Numbered from the stretch's first letter, positions 1 to 7,380 are shown. The stretch: 8,161 nucleotides of DNA from Sulfurovum sp. (GCA_015661795.1 DQVJ01000154.1:1-8161), one strand, 5' to 3'. The notes: a model not told the origin generated them from the sequence alone. Numbers and translations are program-made.

Positions 1-1389
1 CTTTTAAGCTATTTCACTAAAGTGTATACCAAAACCTCACAAATGGGATTTGAAGCACTGTTACTTGGAAAAGAGTGTGTATGTTTTGGTATACCATTTT
101 ATGCAGGGTGGGGAGTAAGTGATGACCGAGTCTCATGTAAACGACGCCAAAAAATACTCAGTATTGATGAAATTTTTGCTGCAGCTTACATACTCTATAG
201 CAAATATACAAATCCCTATACGAAAAAGCCTTCAGATATTATAGCTACGATACAAGAAATAGTGAATCTTAAAAAAATACAAAAACCAAAGGTAGATCTA
301 AAAGCCTATTTTTTTGGATTTTCCAAGTGGAAACATACCTTTATAAGACCATTTTTTACTGACTTACATGAAAAAAATATGATTTTTATCAATCCTCTTT
401 TAGGTCAAAACCATTTGGAATATGCACTTCAAAAAGGACTGAACCAAGAGAGCAGCATCTATATTTGGGGAAGAAAACTTTTTAAAAGTGTTGAACAGTA
501 TGCGTTACAACACACTATAAATATAATACGTGTAGAAGATGGGTTTCTTCGCTCTGTTGGTTTGGGTTCTGATTTGACACAGGCATATTCTCAAGTGATT
601 GATAAGAGGGGTATTTATTTTGACCCTACACAAGAGAGTGATTTGGAATATATATTAAATCACTATCATTTTTCTGAAGATTTGAATGTATTGGAACGGG
701 CAAATGATATACGTTTATTTCTTGTAGAGAAAAGACTTTCTAAATATAACATTTATGAAGACAATATCTTAAATTTACCTCACAATAAGCAAATAGTTTT
801 CGTACCAGGACAGGTGGAGGATGATGCTTCTATACAATATGGGGCTAAAGGGATGACAAATCTAATGTTATTAGAGAAGGTACGAAAAAAATGTCCATAT
901 GCTTATATTGTATTTAAACCCCATCCTGATGTATTGGTGGGGAATAGAGTGGGTAACATTGAAGAAACAAAAATGCTACAGTACTGTGATGAGATTGTCA
1001 CAGAGGTGTCTTTGGACAGTGTACTACAATATGCTGATGAAGTACATACGATGACATCATTGGTGGGATTTGAAGCCCTTATTCGTGGTATAAAAGTACA
1101 TACATATGGCTTGCCATTTTATGCGGGATGGGGACTGACTATCGATGAGGAGATATGTACCCGTAGAGCTAGAAAGTTGCAACTAGATGAACTTGTTGCA
1201 GCATCGTTGATACTGTACCCTAATTATATAGACCCTAAAACAAAAAAACCCTGTACGATAGAAATTTTCTTAGAGGCTCTGGAAGTTGAGAAAAATCAGT
1301 ACATGCAATCAAAATATTATAGAACAAAGATAAAAATACGTAATTTTATAAGCCGAAAACTACAAGTATGGCTGTCATATCTAAAATAG
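1..1389 (+). CDS. kpsC: KpsC-like capsule polysaccharide beta-Kdo transferase, 5'-truncated by the window
   Basis: The frame is open from position 1, so the true start lies upstream; the GTG at 22 is internal. The visible 462 residues end at TAG 1387-1389. KpsC proteins carry two Kdo glycosyltransferase modules that together build the poly-Kdo linker on lyso-phosphatidylglycerol, on which group 2/3 capsule chains are made in the cytoplasm. The fragment has the end of module 1 (GFEALLLGK and PFYAGWG, about 46-111), a linker, then a complete module 2: EDGFLRSVGLGSDL (about 535-576), VFVPGQVEDD (about 799-828), KPHPD with the HP pair typical of Kdo/sialyl-type transferases (about 916-930), and TSLVGFEAL and PFYAGWG (about 1054-1134). 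Full-length relatives are roughly 650-700 residues, so about a third is missing. The capsule-export genes on the opposite strand support the assignment. Naming the family is secure; the exact linkages made are inferred from the family. Confidence 0.93.
   Translation, partial: LLSYFTKVYTKTSQMGFEALLLGKECVCFGIPFYAGWGVSDDRVSCKRRQKILSIDEIFAAAYILYSKYTNPYTKKPSDIIATIQEIVNLKKIQKPKVDLKAYFFGFSKWKHTFIRPFFTDLHEKNMIFINPLLGQNHLEYALQKGLNQESSIYIWGRKLFKSVEQYALQHTINIIRVEDGFLRSVGLGSDLTQAYSQVIDKRGIYFDPTQESDLEYILNHYHFSEDLNVLERANDIRLFLVEKRLSKYNIYEDNILNLPHNKQIVFVPGQVEDDASIQYGAKGMTNLMLLEKVRKKCPYAYIVFKPHPDVLVGNRVGNIEETKMLQYCDEIVTEVSLDSVLQYADEVHTMTSLVGFEALIRGIKVHTYGLPFYAGWGLTIDEEICTRRARKLQLDELVAASLILYPNYIDPKTKKPCTIEIFLEALEVEKNQYMQSKYYRTKIKIRNFISRKLQVWLSYLK
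37..1251 (+). repeat. Internal protein duplication within kpsC (two copies, 37-231 and 1054-1251)
   Basis: Two 66-residue segments align without gaps, the first encoded at about 34-231 and the second at about 1054-1251. By eye about 34 of 66 positions are identical. Shared landmarks in order are TS..GFEAL, a G, G.PFYAGWG, a D, C.RR, L..DE, AA, ILY..Y..P and TKKP. These are the ends of the two transferase modules of KpsC, so this is an ancient module duplication rather than a recent DNA repeat; the nucleotide sequences have clearly diverged. Confidence 0.85.
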
Positions 1390-1391
1390 AA

Positions 1392-2489
1392 TTAATCTCT
1401 ATGATCTCTTAATAACGTGATGATAGAAATCAATATACTGTATAAAAATACAAGTATAATAAACAATGTGAGTATTTTTTTTGTTTTGTCAGGGTATGTA
1501 TATTTTTCTGCTAAAGATGGCTTGTTAATGACAAGAAGATTTTTAATGTTTTGATTGACTTGAGTTCTGAGTTCTTCTAATTTTACTAGAGATTGTCTAT
1601 AGATTTCTTTACTAAAATCCATATCATTTTTTAAGAGTTCAAAATCAAATACTGCTTCATTAAGTTCTTTACTGTCAATATCTGAACCAGCTATAGACTG
1701 TTTTACTTTTTTAATCTCTTTTTTAAGATTTACTATGGTGTTCTGGGCAATTTTCTGTTCTGCAGAATTTTTAATCATAAATTTCCCAGCACTTTGGTAC
1801 TCAACTGTTTTTTTAATGAGATCACCTTCCAAATTTGCAAGGATAGTGCTTTTGGACTGTACATCAAGATTTGGATCTATAGTGTTATGTTCATTTTGGT
1901 ATTCAATCATTTTTTTAATGGTATGAATGAAAGTAATTTTACTTTCATCTACTTGTTTTTCCAAAAAATGTAATGCTACATTGGCATTTTCTCTCTCAAG
2001 TCGGTTAAGTGTATCACTTGAATGTTCGATAATGCTTTCTACTATTGCTTGAGCTATCTTAGGGTCTGCATGTGCAAAACCCACTTGGAGCGCTGTGGAG
2101 GCTGTATCATAAATGATAAAAAGATCTTTGTTATATTCTTCAAGCAGGTTCTCTTTTGTGAGTTTATAAAACGGCAGAGGACTTTCTTTTGAAAGTCGAC
2201 GAAGTACATCTATTTTAGTTCCAGAATAGTAAGATGAGAGATTGAATTTTGTATCTAAATGACTAAACATGTCACCTGAACGTATATAGAGTTCCAATAA
2301 TTTGGAGTCTTGCATGACTGGAGAAGTTTGAGATAATATCATGTCAAAAGAACTGGTGGCTTGTTTTTGAGAGAGGTCTCGTATAGTGATAAGACTGTTA
2401 GACTGATACCTCTCCGTCTCTAACAAAACAACATAGCTTGTAGATATAATAAATGCCAGTGTAAAAAAAAGTTTTAAGATAGTTTTCAT
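1392..2489 (-). CDS. kpsE: KpsE-like capsule polysaccharide export inner-membrane protein
   Basis: This 365-residue protein fits the polysaccharide copolymerase/adaptor family (KpsE/CtrB/BexC), which links the KpsMT ABC exporter in the inner membrane to the outer-membrane polysaccharide channel. It has a short cytoplasmic N-terminus, a first membrane helix at about residues 5-23 and an ETERYQSNSLITIR segment typical of the family just after it. A long periplasmic domain follows, rich in charged, coiled-coil-like sequence at about 160-315, then a P-containing stretch (KPSLAEKYTYPD, about 323-334) and a second membrane helix at about 339-360 with a short basic tail. Length matches the usual 360-390. 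The ATG at 2487-2489 is preceded by AAGGGA at 2500-2505, ten bases away. It lies 39 bp after the restored kpsT frame, so it is probably the last gene of a kpsM-kpsT-kpsE operon. Its stop is separated from the convergent kpsC stop by only two bases. Confidence 0.9.
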   Translation of the reverse strand: MKTILKLFFTLAFIISTSYVVLLETERYQSNSLITIRDLSQKQATSSFDMILSQTSPVMQDSKLLELYIRSGDMFSHLDTKFNLSSYYSGTKIDVLRRLSKESPLPFYKLTKENLLEEYNKDLFIIYDTASTALQVGFAHADPKIAQAIVESIIEHSSDTLNRLERENANVALHFLEKQVDESKITFIHTIKKMIEYQNEHNTIDPNLDVQSKSTILANLEGDLIKKTVEYQSAGKFMIKNSAEQKIAQNTIVNLKKEIKKVKQSIAGSDIDSKELNEAVFDFELLKNDMDFSKEIYRQSLVKLEELRTQVNQNIKNLLVINKPSLAEKYTYPDKTKKILTLFIILVFLYSILISIITLLRDHRD

Positions 2490-2499
2490 GGTATATAAG

Positions 2500-2505
2500 T
2501 CCCTT
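2500..2505 (-). promoter_or_regulatory. Ribosome binding site of kpsE
   Basis: On the minus strand AAGGGA lies ten bases before the ATG at 2489. It supports that ATG, which also puts the first membrane helix right at the N-terminus as expected for KpsE. Confidence 0.6.
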
Positions 2506-2528
2506 GTAATAATATTAACATATCTTAG

Positions 2529-3199
2529 TTATCCTGCCTTCTTATTTATATTTTCATATTCGTCAATAGCATCATTAATATCTTCATAATAGTACATTTG
2601 ACCTTGATTGACCACAATACCTGCATCACATAATTCTCTTAAAATTTTCATGTCATGGCTTACCAAGAGTACAGAGCATGTCTCTATCTTCTTCATGAGT
2701 GCTTCTTTGGATTTTTTTTGAAGCGAGTATCTCCAACAGAGAGTGTTTCATCTATCAGTAGATAGTCAAAGTCAAAAGCCATACTCAGTCCAAAGTTCAG
2801 TCTAGACTTCATACCAGAAGAGTAGGTTTTTATGGGCATATCAAAATACTCTTTAAGTTCAGAAAATTCCTGTATATCCTGTATAATCTTTTTTATCTCT
2901 TGATTGTTTTTACCATAGAGTCTACAAACAAATTTGACATTGGTTTTGCCTGTCATATTCCCTACAAAACCACCTGAAAGACCTAGTGGCCATGAAAAAG
3001 TATTAGGTGAGGTGATTTTCCCACTATTGGGAAATTCTATTTGTCCAAGCATACGGATAAGTGTAGATTTACCCGCACCATTTCTTCCTAAAATCCCAAT
3101 GTTTGTATGGCTGGGGATGTTGATGCTAACATCTTTGAGAATGTATTTTTTCCCATTGTTCGTTTGAAAGTATTTTGTAACATTTTTAAGTTTTATCAT
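2529..3199 (-). pseudogene. kpsT: KpsT-like capsule export ABC transporter ATPase, frameshifted at an A8 run
   Basis: KpsT is the cytoplasmic ATPase that pairs with KpsM to export lipid-linked capsule polysaccharide. From ATG 3197-3199 the protein shows Walker A GRNGAGKST (residues 38-46), the polysaccharide-exporter segment GLSGGFVGNMTG (about 73-84), ABC signature YSSGM (126-130), Walker B YLLID plus catalytic E151, and D-loop SVGD (154-157). It then reads into a run of eight A (2712-2719) and stops at TGA 2693-2695 after 168 residues, ending KKNPKKHS. One extra A, or a -1 slip, restores KKKSKEALMKK, the H-loop LLVSHD (His codon 2655-2657) and an uninterrupted frame to TAA 2529-2531. The restored protein is 223 residues, the normal KpsT length. 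The start was chosen because ATG overlaps the kpsM stop as ATGA; an upstream in-frame start at 3268 would run 70 bp into kpsM. As written, the truncated ATPase lacks the H-loop and is probably inactive. Whether this is real, a sequencing error or recoding cannot be told from one sequence. Confidence 0.88.
2712..2719 (-). other. A8 homopolymer at the kpsT frameshift
   Basis: The plus strand reads eight T (2712-2719) flanked by A and G, giving TTC-AAA-AAA-AAT in the kpsT frame. The downstream coding potential continues in the -1 frame directly from this run, which localises the break to it. A slip by one base at A-AAA-AAT, or a ninth A in the template or transcript, gives the same KKKSKEA product. 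Confidence 0.85.
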
Positions 3200-3975
3200 A
3201 ATGATACAATCTTCTTTTCCAGTTTCATATAGAACCATAGTCCTATAAACATTAGAGATATTGTCCAAAACATCATATAGACAGAGTCAACATGTTTAAT
3301 ATCCAAAGTATAAAAGTAAGAGCCATGGATCATCTCCATAAAGTGAGTGAGAGGATTATAGAGAATGATAGTTTGAAGTTCTGGTGAGAGCATATCAACA
3401 GTATAAAACAGTGCAGAGCCAAATATTAGTGCATACATAAGAAAGCCGACAACCTTACTCACACTGTTAACAAACGTATTGGCTACAGCCAGACAAAGTG
3501 CAAGTGAAAATGAAAATATAATGAGCCATATAAAACCCAATGAAAGCATACCAAGGTTTTTCACATGCATATCAAACTGGAAATAAAATCCAATCATGAT
3601 AAAAATAAGAATGATAATACCAGTAATAAACACTTCCACCATACTTCGTGCAATCACAGTATCTATGGGTTTTACCTGTTTATAGACAAAAAGACCTCTG
3701 TTTGCTGTAAAGGCTCCCATAGATTTGTTGATAATATTTTTAAACATATTAAAGGCAGTGAAGTTTAACGCTAAAAAAACGGCAAAATCAAAATTTTCAG
3801 AACTTCGTCCAAAAAGAAAAACTTTTATAAGAACAAAAAGAAGAACTTGGAAAAAAGGTTGAAAAAAAGTCCAAAAAAGTCCTATTCTACTCACGGAAAA
3901 ACGCATATTCAGTTCTCGTAAAAAAAGTGCTTTTTGAACTGATAAAAATATCCGTAAATAATTTCTCTGTAACAA
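3196..3975 (-). CDS. kpsM: KpsM-like capsule polysaccharide ABC transporter permease
   Basis: This 259-residue membrane protein belongs to the ABC-2 type permease family and forms the channel through which KpsT-driven export moves lipid-linked capsule across the inner membrane. The N-terminus VQKALFLRELNMRFSVSRIGLFWTFFQP is typical of KpsM and its relatives. Six hydrophobic segments are visible at about residues 33-55, 62-82, 113-131, 143-166, 175-193 and 234-250. YNPLTHFMEMIHGSYF (206-221) is the family's conserved segment before the last helix, and the short C-terminus ends KLEKKIVSL. The start is TTG at 3973-3975: it has AAAAGG six bases upstream, no ATG or GTG precedes it before an in-frame stop, and the next ATG (residue 24) would cut into the conserved N-terminal part. 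The gene overlaps kpsT by four bases (ATGA), implying translational coupling, and follows carB by 69 bp. Confidence 0.93.
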   Translation of the reverse strand: MLQRNYLRIFLSVQKALFLRELNMRFSVSRIGLFWTFFQPFFQVLLFVLIKVFLFGRSSENFDFAVFLALNFTAFNMFKNIINKSMGAFTANRGLFVYKQVKPIDTVIARSMVEVFITGIIILIFIMIGFYFQFDMHVKNLGMLSLGFIWLIIFSFSLALCLAVANTFVNSVSKVVGFLMYALIFGSALFYTVDMLSPELQTIILYNPLTHFMEMIHGSYFYTLDIKHVDSVYMMFWTISLMFIGLWFYMKLEKKIVSL

Positions 3976-3981
3976 TTTAGA

Positions 3982-3987
3982 CCTTTT
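3982..3987 (-). promoter_or_regulatory. Ribosome binding site supporting a TTG start of kpsM
   Basis: AAAAGG on the minus strand lies six bases before the TTG at 3973-3975. This decides a start codon that would otherwise be ambiguous. Confidence 0.6.
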
Positions 3988-4007
3988 CCAAAATAAAGAG
4001 TTATATG

Positions 4008-4016
4008 ATTATAGCA
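4008..4016 (-). promoter_or_regulatory. Predicted extended -10 promoter of kpsM-kpsT-kpsE
   Basis: On the minus strand TGCTATAAT is a perfect TATAAT (4008-4013) with the TGn extension. It would start transcription near 4001, leaving a leader of about 25 bases that includes the AAAAGG site. No convincing TTGACA lies 16-18 bases upstream, which is common in Campylobacterota, where housekeeping promoters often lack a clear -35. This would let the capsule-export genes be transcribed independently of carB. Confidence 0.5.
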
Positions 4017-4044
4017 AATGTTTTTATACTATTTACAGCATTTT

Positions 4045-7000
4045 TTATGAAAGATAATCCTGTAATGCTTTAGGTTCAAGTTCTCCATCTGTGGCTTTAA
4101 GTTCTTGTATCGCCATAGCCGTAGCTTTTGCTGCAGCCAATGTAGTGAAGTAGGCTACATGGTTTGCCAGAACTGATTGTCTGATGGTTCTTGCGTCACT
4201 CTTGCTTGTTGAGTTATCTGAAGTATTGATAGCGATAACTATCTCTTCATTTCGTATCATATCATCAATATTTGGACGTCCCTCAGATATCTTGAGTACT
4301 TTTGTCGAATTGACCCCAGCTGCTTCCAATGCAGTATGTGTACCAGAAGTTGCTACTATTTCAAAACCGAGATCTGTAAACATTTTACCTACTTGGGCAG
4401 CATTTGGTTTGTCTGATTGCGTAAGTGAGAGAAACACTTTTCCCTCTAGTGGGATATTGTTTTGGGAAGCAAATTGAGATTTAGCAAAAGACATGCCGAA
4501 ATTATCACTAATTCCCATTACTTCTCCTGTAGACTTCATTTCTGGTCCTAAAATAAGGTCTGAACCTGGTAATTTGTTGAATGGAAAAACCGCTTCTTTC
4601 ACGGCAATATGCTTTTTAAGAGTAGGTTCGAGAATCTTCTTATCGAAATTAACAACATTAAATGTATCATAGAACTTTAATGCCTCTCTAAGGTCACCTT
4701 GAATCATAACTCTTGTAGCAACTTTTGCCAGAGGTACACCAGTGGCTTTACTTACAAATGGTACGGTACGTGATGCTCTAGGGTTCACTTCTATAAGATA
4801 AATTTCATTTTTATGAATAGCATATTGAATGTTCATCAGTCCAACCACACCTAGACCAAGTGCAATTTTTGCAGTTTGTTCTTTGACTTCTTCTTGAAGT
4901 GCAGTTGAGATACTTACAGGGGGGAGAGAACAAGCTGAGTCTCCAGAATGGATACCTGCTTCTTCAATGTGTTGCATCACTGAGCCTATATATACATCTT
5001 TCCCATCACAAATAGCGTCTACATCGAGTTCAATGGCATTGTCAAGGAATTTGTCTATAAGTACAGGTGCATCATGTGAAACACTGACTGCTTCATCCAT
5101 GTATTGTTTCAGTTCATCATCTGAATACACTGTTTTCATCCCACGACCACCAAGTACAAATGATGGACGTACAAGGACAGGGTACCCAATACGATGTGCC
5201 ACAGAAATAGCTTCATCTTTGGCAAAAACTGTACCATTTTCAGGCTGTTTTAAACCAAGGTCATTGATAAAGGCTGAGAAAAGTTCTCTATCTTCAGCAA
5301 GGTCAATAACTTTTGCAGTAGTTCCAGAAATATTTGCACCAATAGCCGTAAGATTTTTAGCTAATTTTAGTGGTGTTTGTCCACCAAAGTGGACAATCAC
5401 ACCATCTGGTTTTTCGAGTTCAATAACACTTCTTACATGCTCAAAGTCAATAGGTTCAAAGTAGAGAATGTCTGATGTGTCATAGTCAGTAGAAACGGTT
5501 TCGGGGTTACAATTATACATAATCGATTTCACGCCCATATCTTCAAGTGCATAAGCAGCATGTACACAGCAATAGTCAAATTCAATACCTTGACCGATAC
5601 GATTTGGCCCTCCACCTATCACAAGTACTTTTTTCTCTGTAGCGCTAGAGATTTCAGCTTGTAGAGGAAGTTTTGTAATGTTGGTTGTTGAATAAAGGTA
5701 GGGCGTAAGGGCTTTAAATTCGGCAGCACAGGTATCTACTTCGTTATATTCTAAAGAGATACCTAATTTTTCTCTAGCTGTATAGATGTCATTTTCAGAG
5801 AGTGTTAAACCTTCTTTTTTGTTTATGACAGATGCAATCATTGCATCTGAAAAACCTTCAGATTTCACTAGACGTAGTCTTGTTGCATCTGAGAGTAGGG
5901 CAATATCCATCTCTTTTTCACGAAGTGCAAGTTCTTCTAGTTGATAGAGAAACCATCTGTCTATTTTACAAAGGTCAAACATAGCATCTACACTCATGCC
6001 TCGTCTAAGTCCTTCAAAGACATAAAGCATTCTATCAGCATTGGGACGACGAATTTCATGTACAAGTTCTTCACCATCACATTTGATAGGGTTAAAACCT
6101 ATGAGATCGGTCTCAAGTGAACACAGAGCCTTTTGAAATGATTCTTTAAAGGTACGACCAATAGCCATTACTTCACCGACTGACTTCATCGCAGTGGTAA
6201 GTGTGGAGTTTGCAAGTGGGAACTTTTCAAATGTAAATCTAGGAAGTTTTGTTACGATATAGTCAATGACAGGTTCAAATGATGCAGGTGTTCCAGTAAT
6301 GTCATTGGTAATTTCATCAAGCGTATAACCCACAGCAAGTAAGGTAGCTACTTTGGCTATAGGGTATCCTGTGGCTTTTGAGGCCAAGGCAGAAGAACGG
6401 CTTACACGAGGGTTCATTTCGATGACAATCATACGTCCAGTATCAGGGTTGATGGAAAACTGTACATTGGAACCACCAGTATCTACACCTACTTCTCTCA
6501 AAATTTGAAAAGAGGCATTTCTCATATGTTGGTATTCTTTATCTGTCAGTGTCAGTGCAGGAGCTACAGTGATACTGTCTCCAGTATGGACACCCATAGG
6601 ATCAAAATTTTCTATGGAACATATGATGATACAGTTATCTGCCTTATCGCGGATAACTTCCATCTCATATTCTTTCCAACCAAGTAAAGACTCCTCTATG
6701 AGAATTTCTGAAATAGGTGAGGCCTCAAGTCCGCCTTTGACAATCTCTTTATACTCATCCATATTATATGCCACACCTGATCCACCACCAGCCATAGTAA
6801 ACGAAGCACGAATAATAAGTGGAAAACCAATGTTTTTTGCTGCGTCTAATGCTTCATCCATATTGTAGGCATATTGTGAGATAGGTAAGTCCATACCTAT
6901 TTTTATCATGGCTTCTTTGAACTCTTGGCGATCTTCACCTTTTTTAATGGCGGCAGGATTTGCACCTAAAAACTCAACATTTTTTAGCATACCTGCTTCA

Positions 7001-7308
7001 TGCATATCCATAGCAACATTGAGTGCAGTTTGACCACCCATGGTAGGAAGTATGGCATCCACATTTTCTTTTTTGATGATTTTAGAAATAATTTCTGGAG
7101 TGATAGGCTCAATATAAGTACGGTCTGCAAATTCTGGATCTGTCATGATGGTTGCAGGATTGGAGTTGATAAGAACTACTCTGTATCCTAGTTCTTTCAG
7201 TGTTTTAGCAGCTTGCGTTCCTGAATAGTCAAATTCACAAGCTTGACCGATAACAATAGGTCCTGAACCAATAAGTAAAATAGTTTTGATGTCATTGCGT
7301 TTTGGCAT
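4045..7308 (-). CDS. carB: Carbamoyl-phosphate synthetase large subunit
   Basis: CarB makes carbamoyl phosphate from bicarbonate, two ATP and ammonia channelled from the CarA glutaminase, feeding pyrimidine and arginine synthesis. The 1087 residues are close to the family norm (about 1070-1090). The two homologous halves are plain: the first begins ILLIGSGPIVIGQACEFDYSG (about 10-30) with ATP-grasp elements RASFTMAGGGSG (167-178) and EMNPRVSRSSALASK (297-311). The second begins VLVIGGGPNRIGQGIEFDYC (561-580) with RPSFVLGGRGM (714-724) and EVNPRASRTVPFVSK (840-854). An oligomerisation region lies between them. The C-terminal MGS-like allosteric domain (about 955-1087) has T987, T990, K1006 and INTS (1027-1030) at positions matching the UMP-binding pocket of the E. 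coli enzyme, so feedback inhibition by UMP is likely (inference). ATG 7306-7308 has AAGGG nine bases upstream. No frameshift or missing catalytic segment was seen. carA is not in the window. Confidence 0.98.
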   Translation of the reverse strand: MPKRNDIKTILLIGSGPIVIGQACEFDYSGTQAAKTLKELGYRVVLINSNPATIMTDPEFADRTYIEPITPEIISKIIKKENVDAILPTMGGQTALNVAMDMHEAGMLKNVEFLGANPAAIKKGEDRQEFKEAMIKIGMDLPISQYAYNMDEALDAAKNIGFPLIIRASFTMAGGGSGVAYNMDEYKEIVKGGLEASPISEILIEESLLGWKEYEMEVIRDKADNCIIICSIENFDPMGVHTGDSITVAPALTLTDKEYQHMRNASFQILREVGVDTGGSNVQFSINPDTGRMIVIEMNPRVSRSSALASKATGYPIAKVATLLAVGYTLDEITNDITGTPASFEPVIDYIVTKLPRFTFEKFPLANSTLTTAMKSVGEVMAIGRTFKESFQKALCSLETDLIGFNPIKCDGEELVHEIRRPNADRMLYVFEGLRRGMSVDAMFDLCKIDRWFLYQLEELALREKEMDIALLSDATRLRLVKSEGFSDAMIASVINKKEGLTLSENDIYTAREKLGISLEYNEVDTCAAEFKALTPYLYSTTNITKLPLQAEISSATEKKVLVIGGGPNRIGQGIEFDYCCVHAAYALEDMGVKSIMYNCNPETVSTDYDTSDILYFEPIDFEHVRSVIELEKPDGVIVHFGGQTPLKLAKNLTAIGANISGTTAKVIDLAEDRELFSAFINDLGLKQPENGTVFAKDEAISVAHRIGYPVLVRPSFVLGGRGMKTVYSDDELKQYMDEAVSVSHDAPVLIDKFLDNAIELDVDAICDGKDVYIGSVMQHIEEAGIHSGDSACSLPPVSISTALQEEVKEQTAKIALGLGVVGLMNIQYAIHKNEIYLIEVNPRASRTVPFVSKATGVPLAKVATRVMIQGDLREALKFYDTFNVVNFDKKILEPTLKKHIAVKEAVFPFNKLPGSDLILGPEMKSTGEVMGISDNFGMSFAKSQFASQNNIPLEGKVFLSLTQSDKPNAAQVGKMFTDLGFEIVATSGTHTALEAAGVNSTKVLKISEGRPNIDDMIRNEEIVIAINTSDNSTSKSDARTIRQSVLANHVAYFTTLAAAKATAMAIQELKATDGELEPKALQDYLS

Positions 7309-7317
7309 AGAGAGATA

Positions 7318-7322
7318 CCCTT
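7318..7322 (-). promoter_or_regulatory. Ribosome binding site of carB
   Basis: AAGGG on the minus strand lies nine bases before ATG 7306-7308, supporting the start that gives the canonical MPKRNDIKTILLIGSGP N-terminus. Confidence 0.6.
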
Positions 7323-7337
7323 GATTTTTAGTTTGAT

Positions 7338-7343
7338 ATTATA
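7338..7343 (-). promoter_or_regulatory. Predicted -10 box of a carB promoter
   Basis: A perfect TATAAT on the minus strand, preceded by TTTTGCG, would start transcription near 7331 with a leader of about 22 bases. The expected -35 position falls in the preceding terminator hairpin (7363-7380) and shows no TTGACA-like match. The call rests on the -10 and its position just downstream of a terminator. Confidence 0.45.
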
Positions 7344-7357
7344 CGCAAAAGAGACTC

Positions 7358-7380
7358 AAAAAGCCCTTAATAACAAGGGC
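7358..7380 (-). terminator. Rho-independent terminator after mreC
   Basis: On the minus strand a 6-bp stem GCCCTT/AAGGGC with loop GTTATT (7363-7380) is followed by TTTTT (7358-7362). It lies about 33 bases past the mreC stop at 7413 and before the carB -10 box. The T-run is on the minus-strand side, so it acts on mreC transcripts. The stem is short, so some read-through into carB is plausible. Confidence 0.7.

Noticed and set aside
22..24. GTG at 22 as the start of kpsC
   Set aside because: The frame is open to the window edge and the first residues continue a conserved KpsC segment (VYTKTSQMGFEAL), so the GTG is an internal valine.
1390..1470. Hairpin or bidirectional terminator at the kpsC/kpsE junction
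   Set aside because: Only short AT-rich partial inverted repeats are seen; none has a stable stem with a T-run on either strand.
1475..1482. Second eight-base homopolymer, in kpsE, as another frameshift
   Set aside because: The kpsE frame reads straight through it into a normal second membrane helix and a natural C-terminus.
3200..3268. Upstream in-frame extension of kpsT by 23 residues
   Set aside because: It would lie wholly inside the end of kpsM; the ATG at 3197-3199 overlaps the kpsM stop as ATGA and gives the standard N-terminus MIKLKNVTKYF.
1735..3768. Short plus-strand open frames opposite kpsE, kpsT and kpsM
   Set aside because: They are antisense shadows of well-supported membrane and ABC genes, with no family features or convincing ribosome sites.
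4014..4044. Intrinsic terminator after carB
   Set aside because: There are A/T runs but no GC-containing stem followed by a T-run on the minus strand.
4184..6868. Several open frames of 60-165 codons on the plus strand across carB
   Set aside because: They are antisense to conserved carB codons, show no recognisable domains and have cysteine/serine-rich shadow-type composition.
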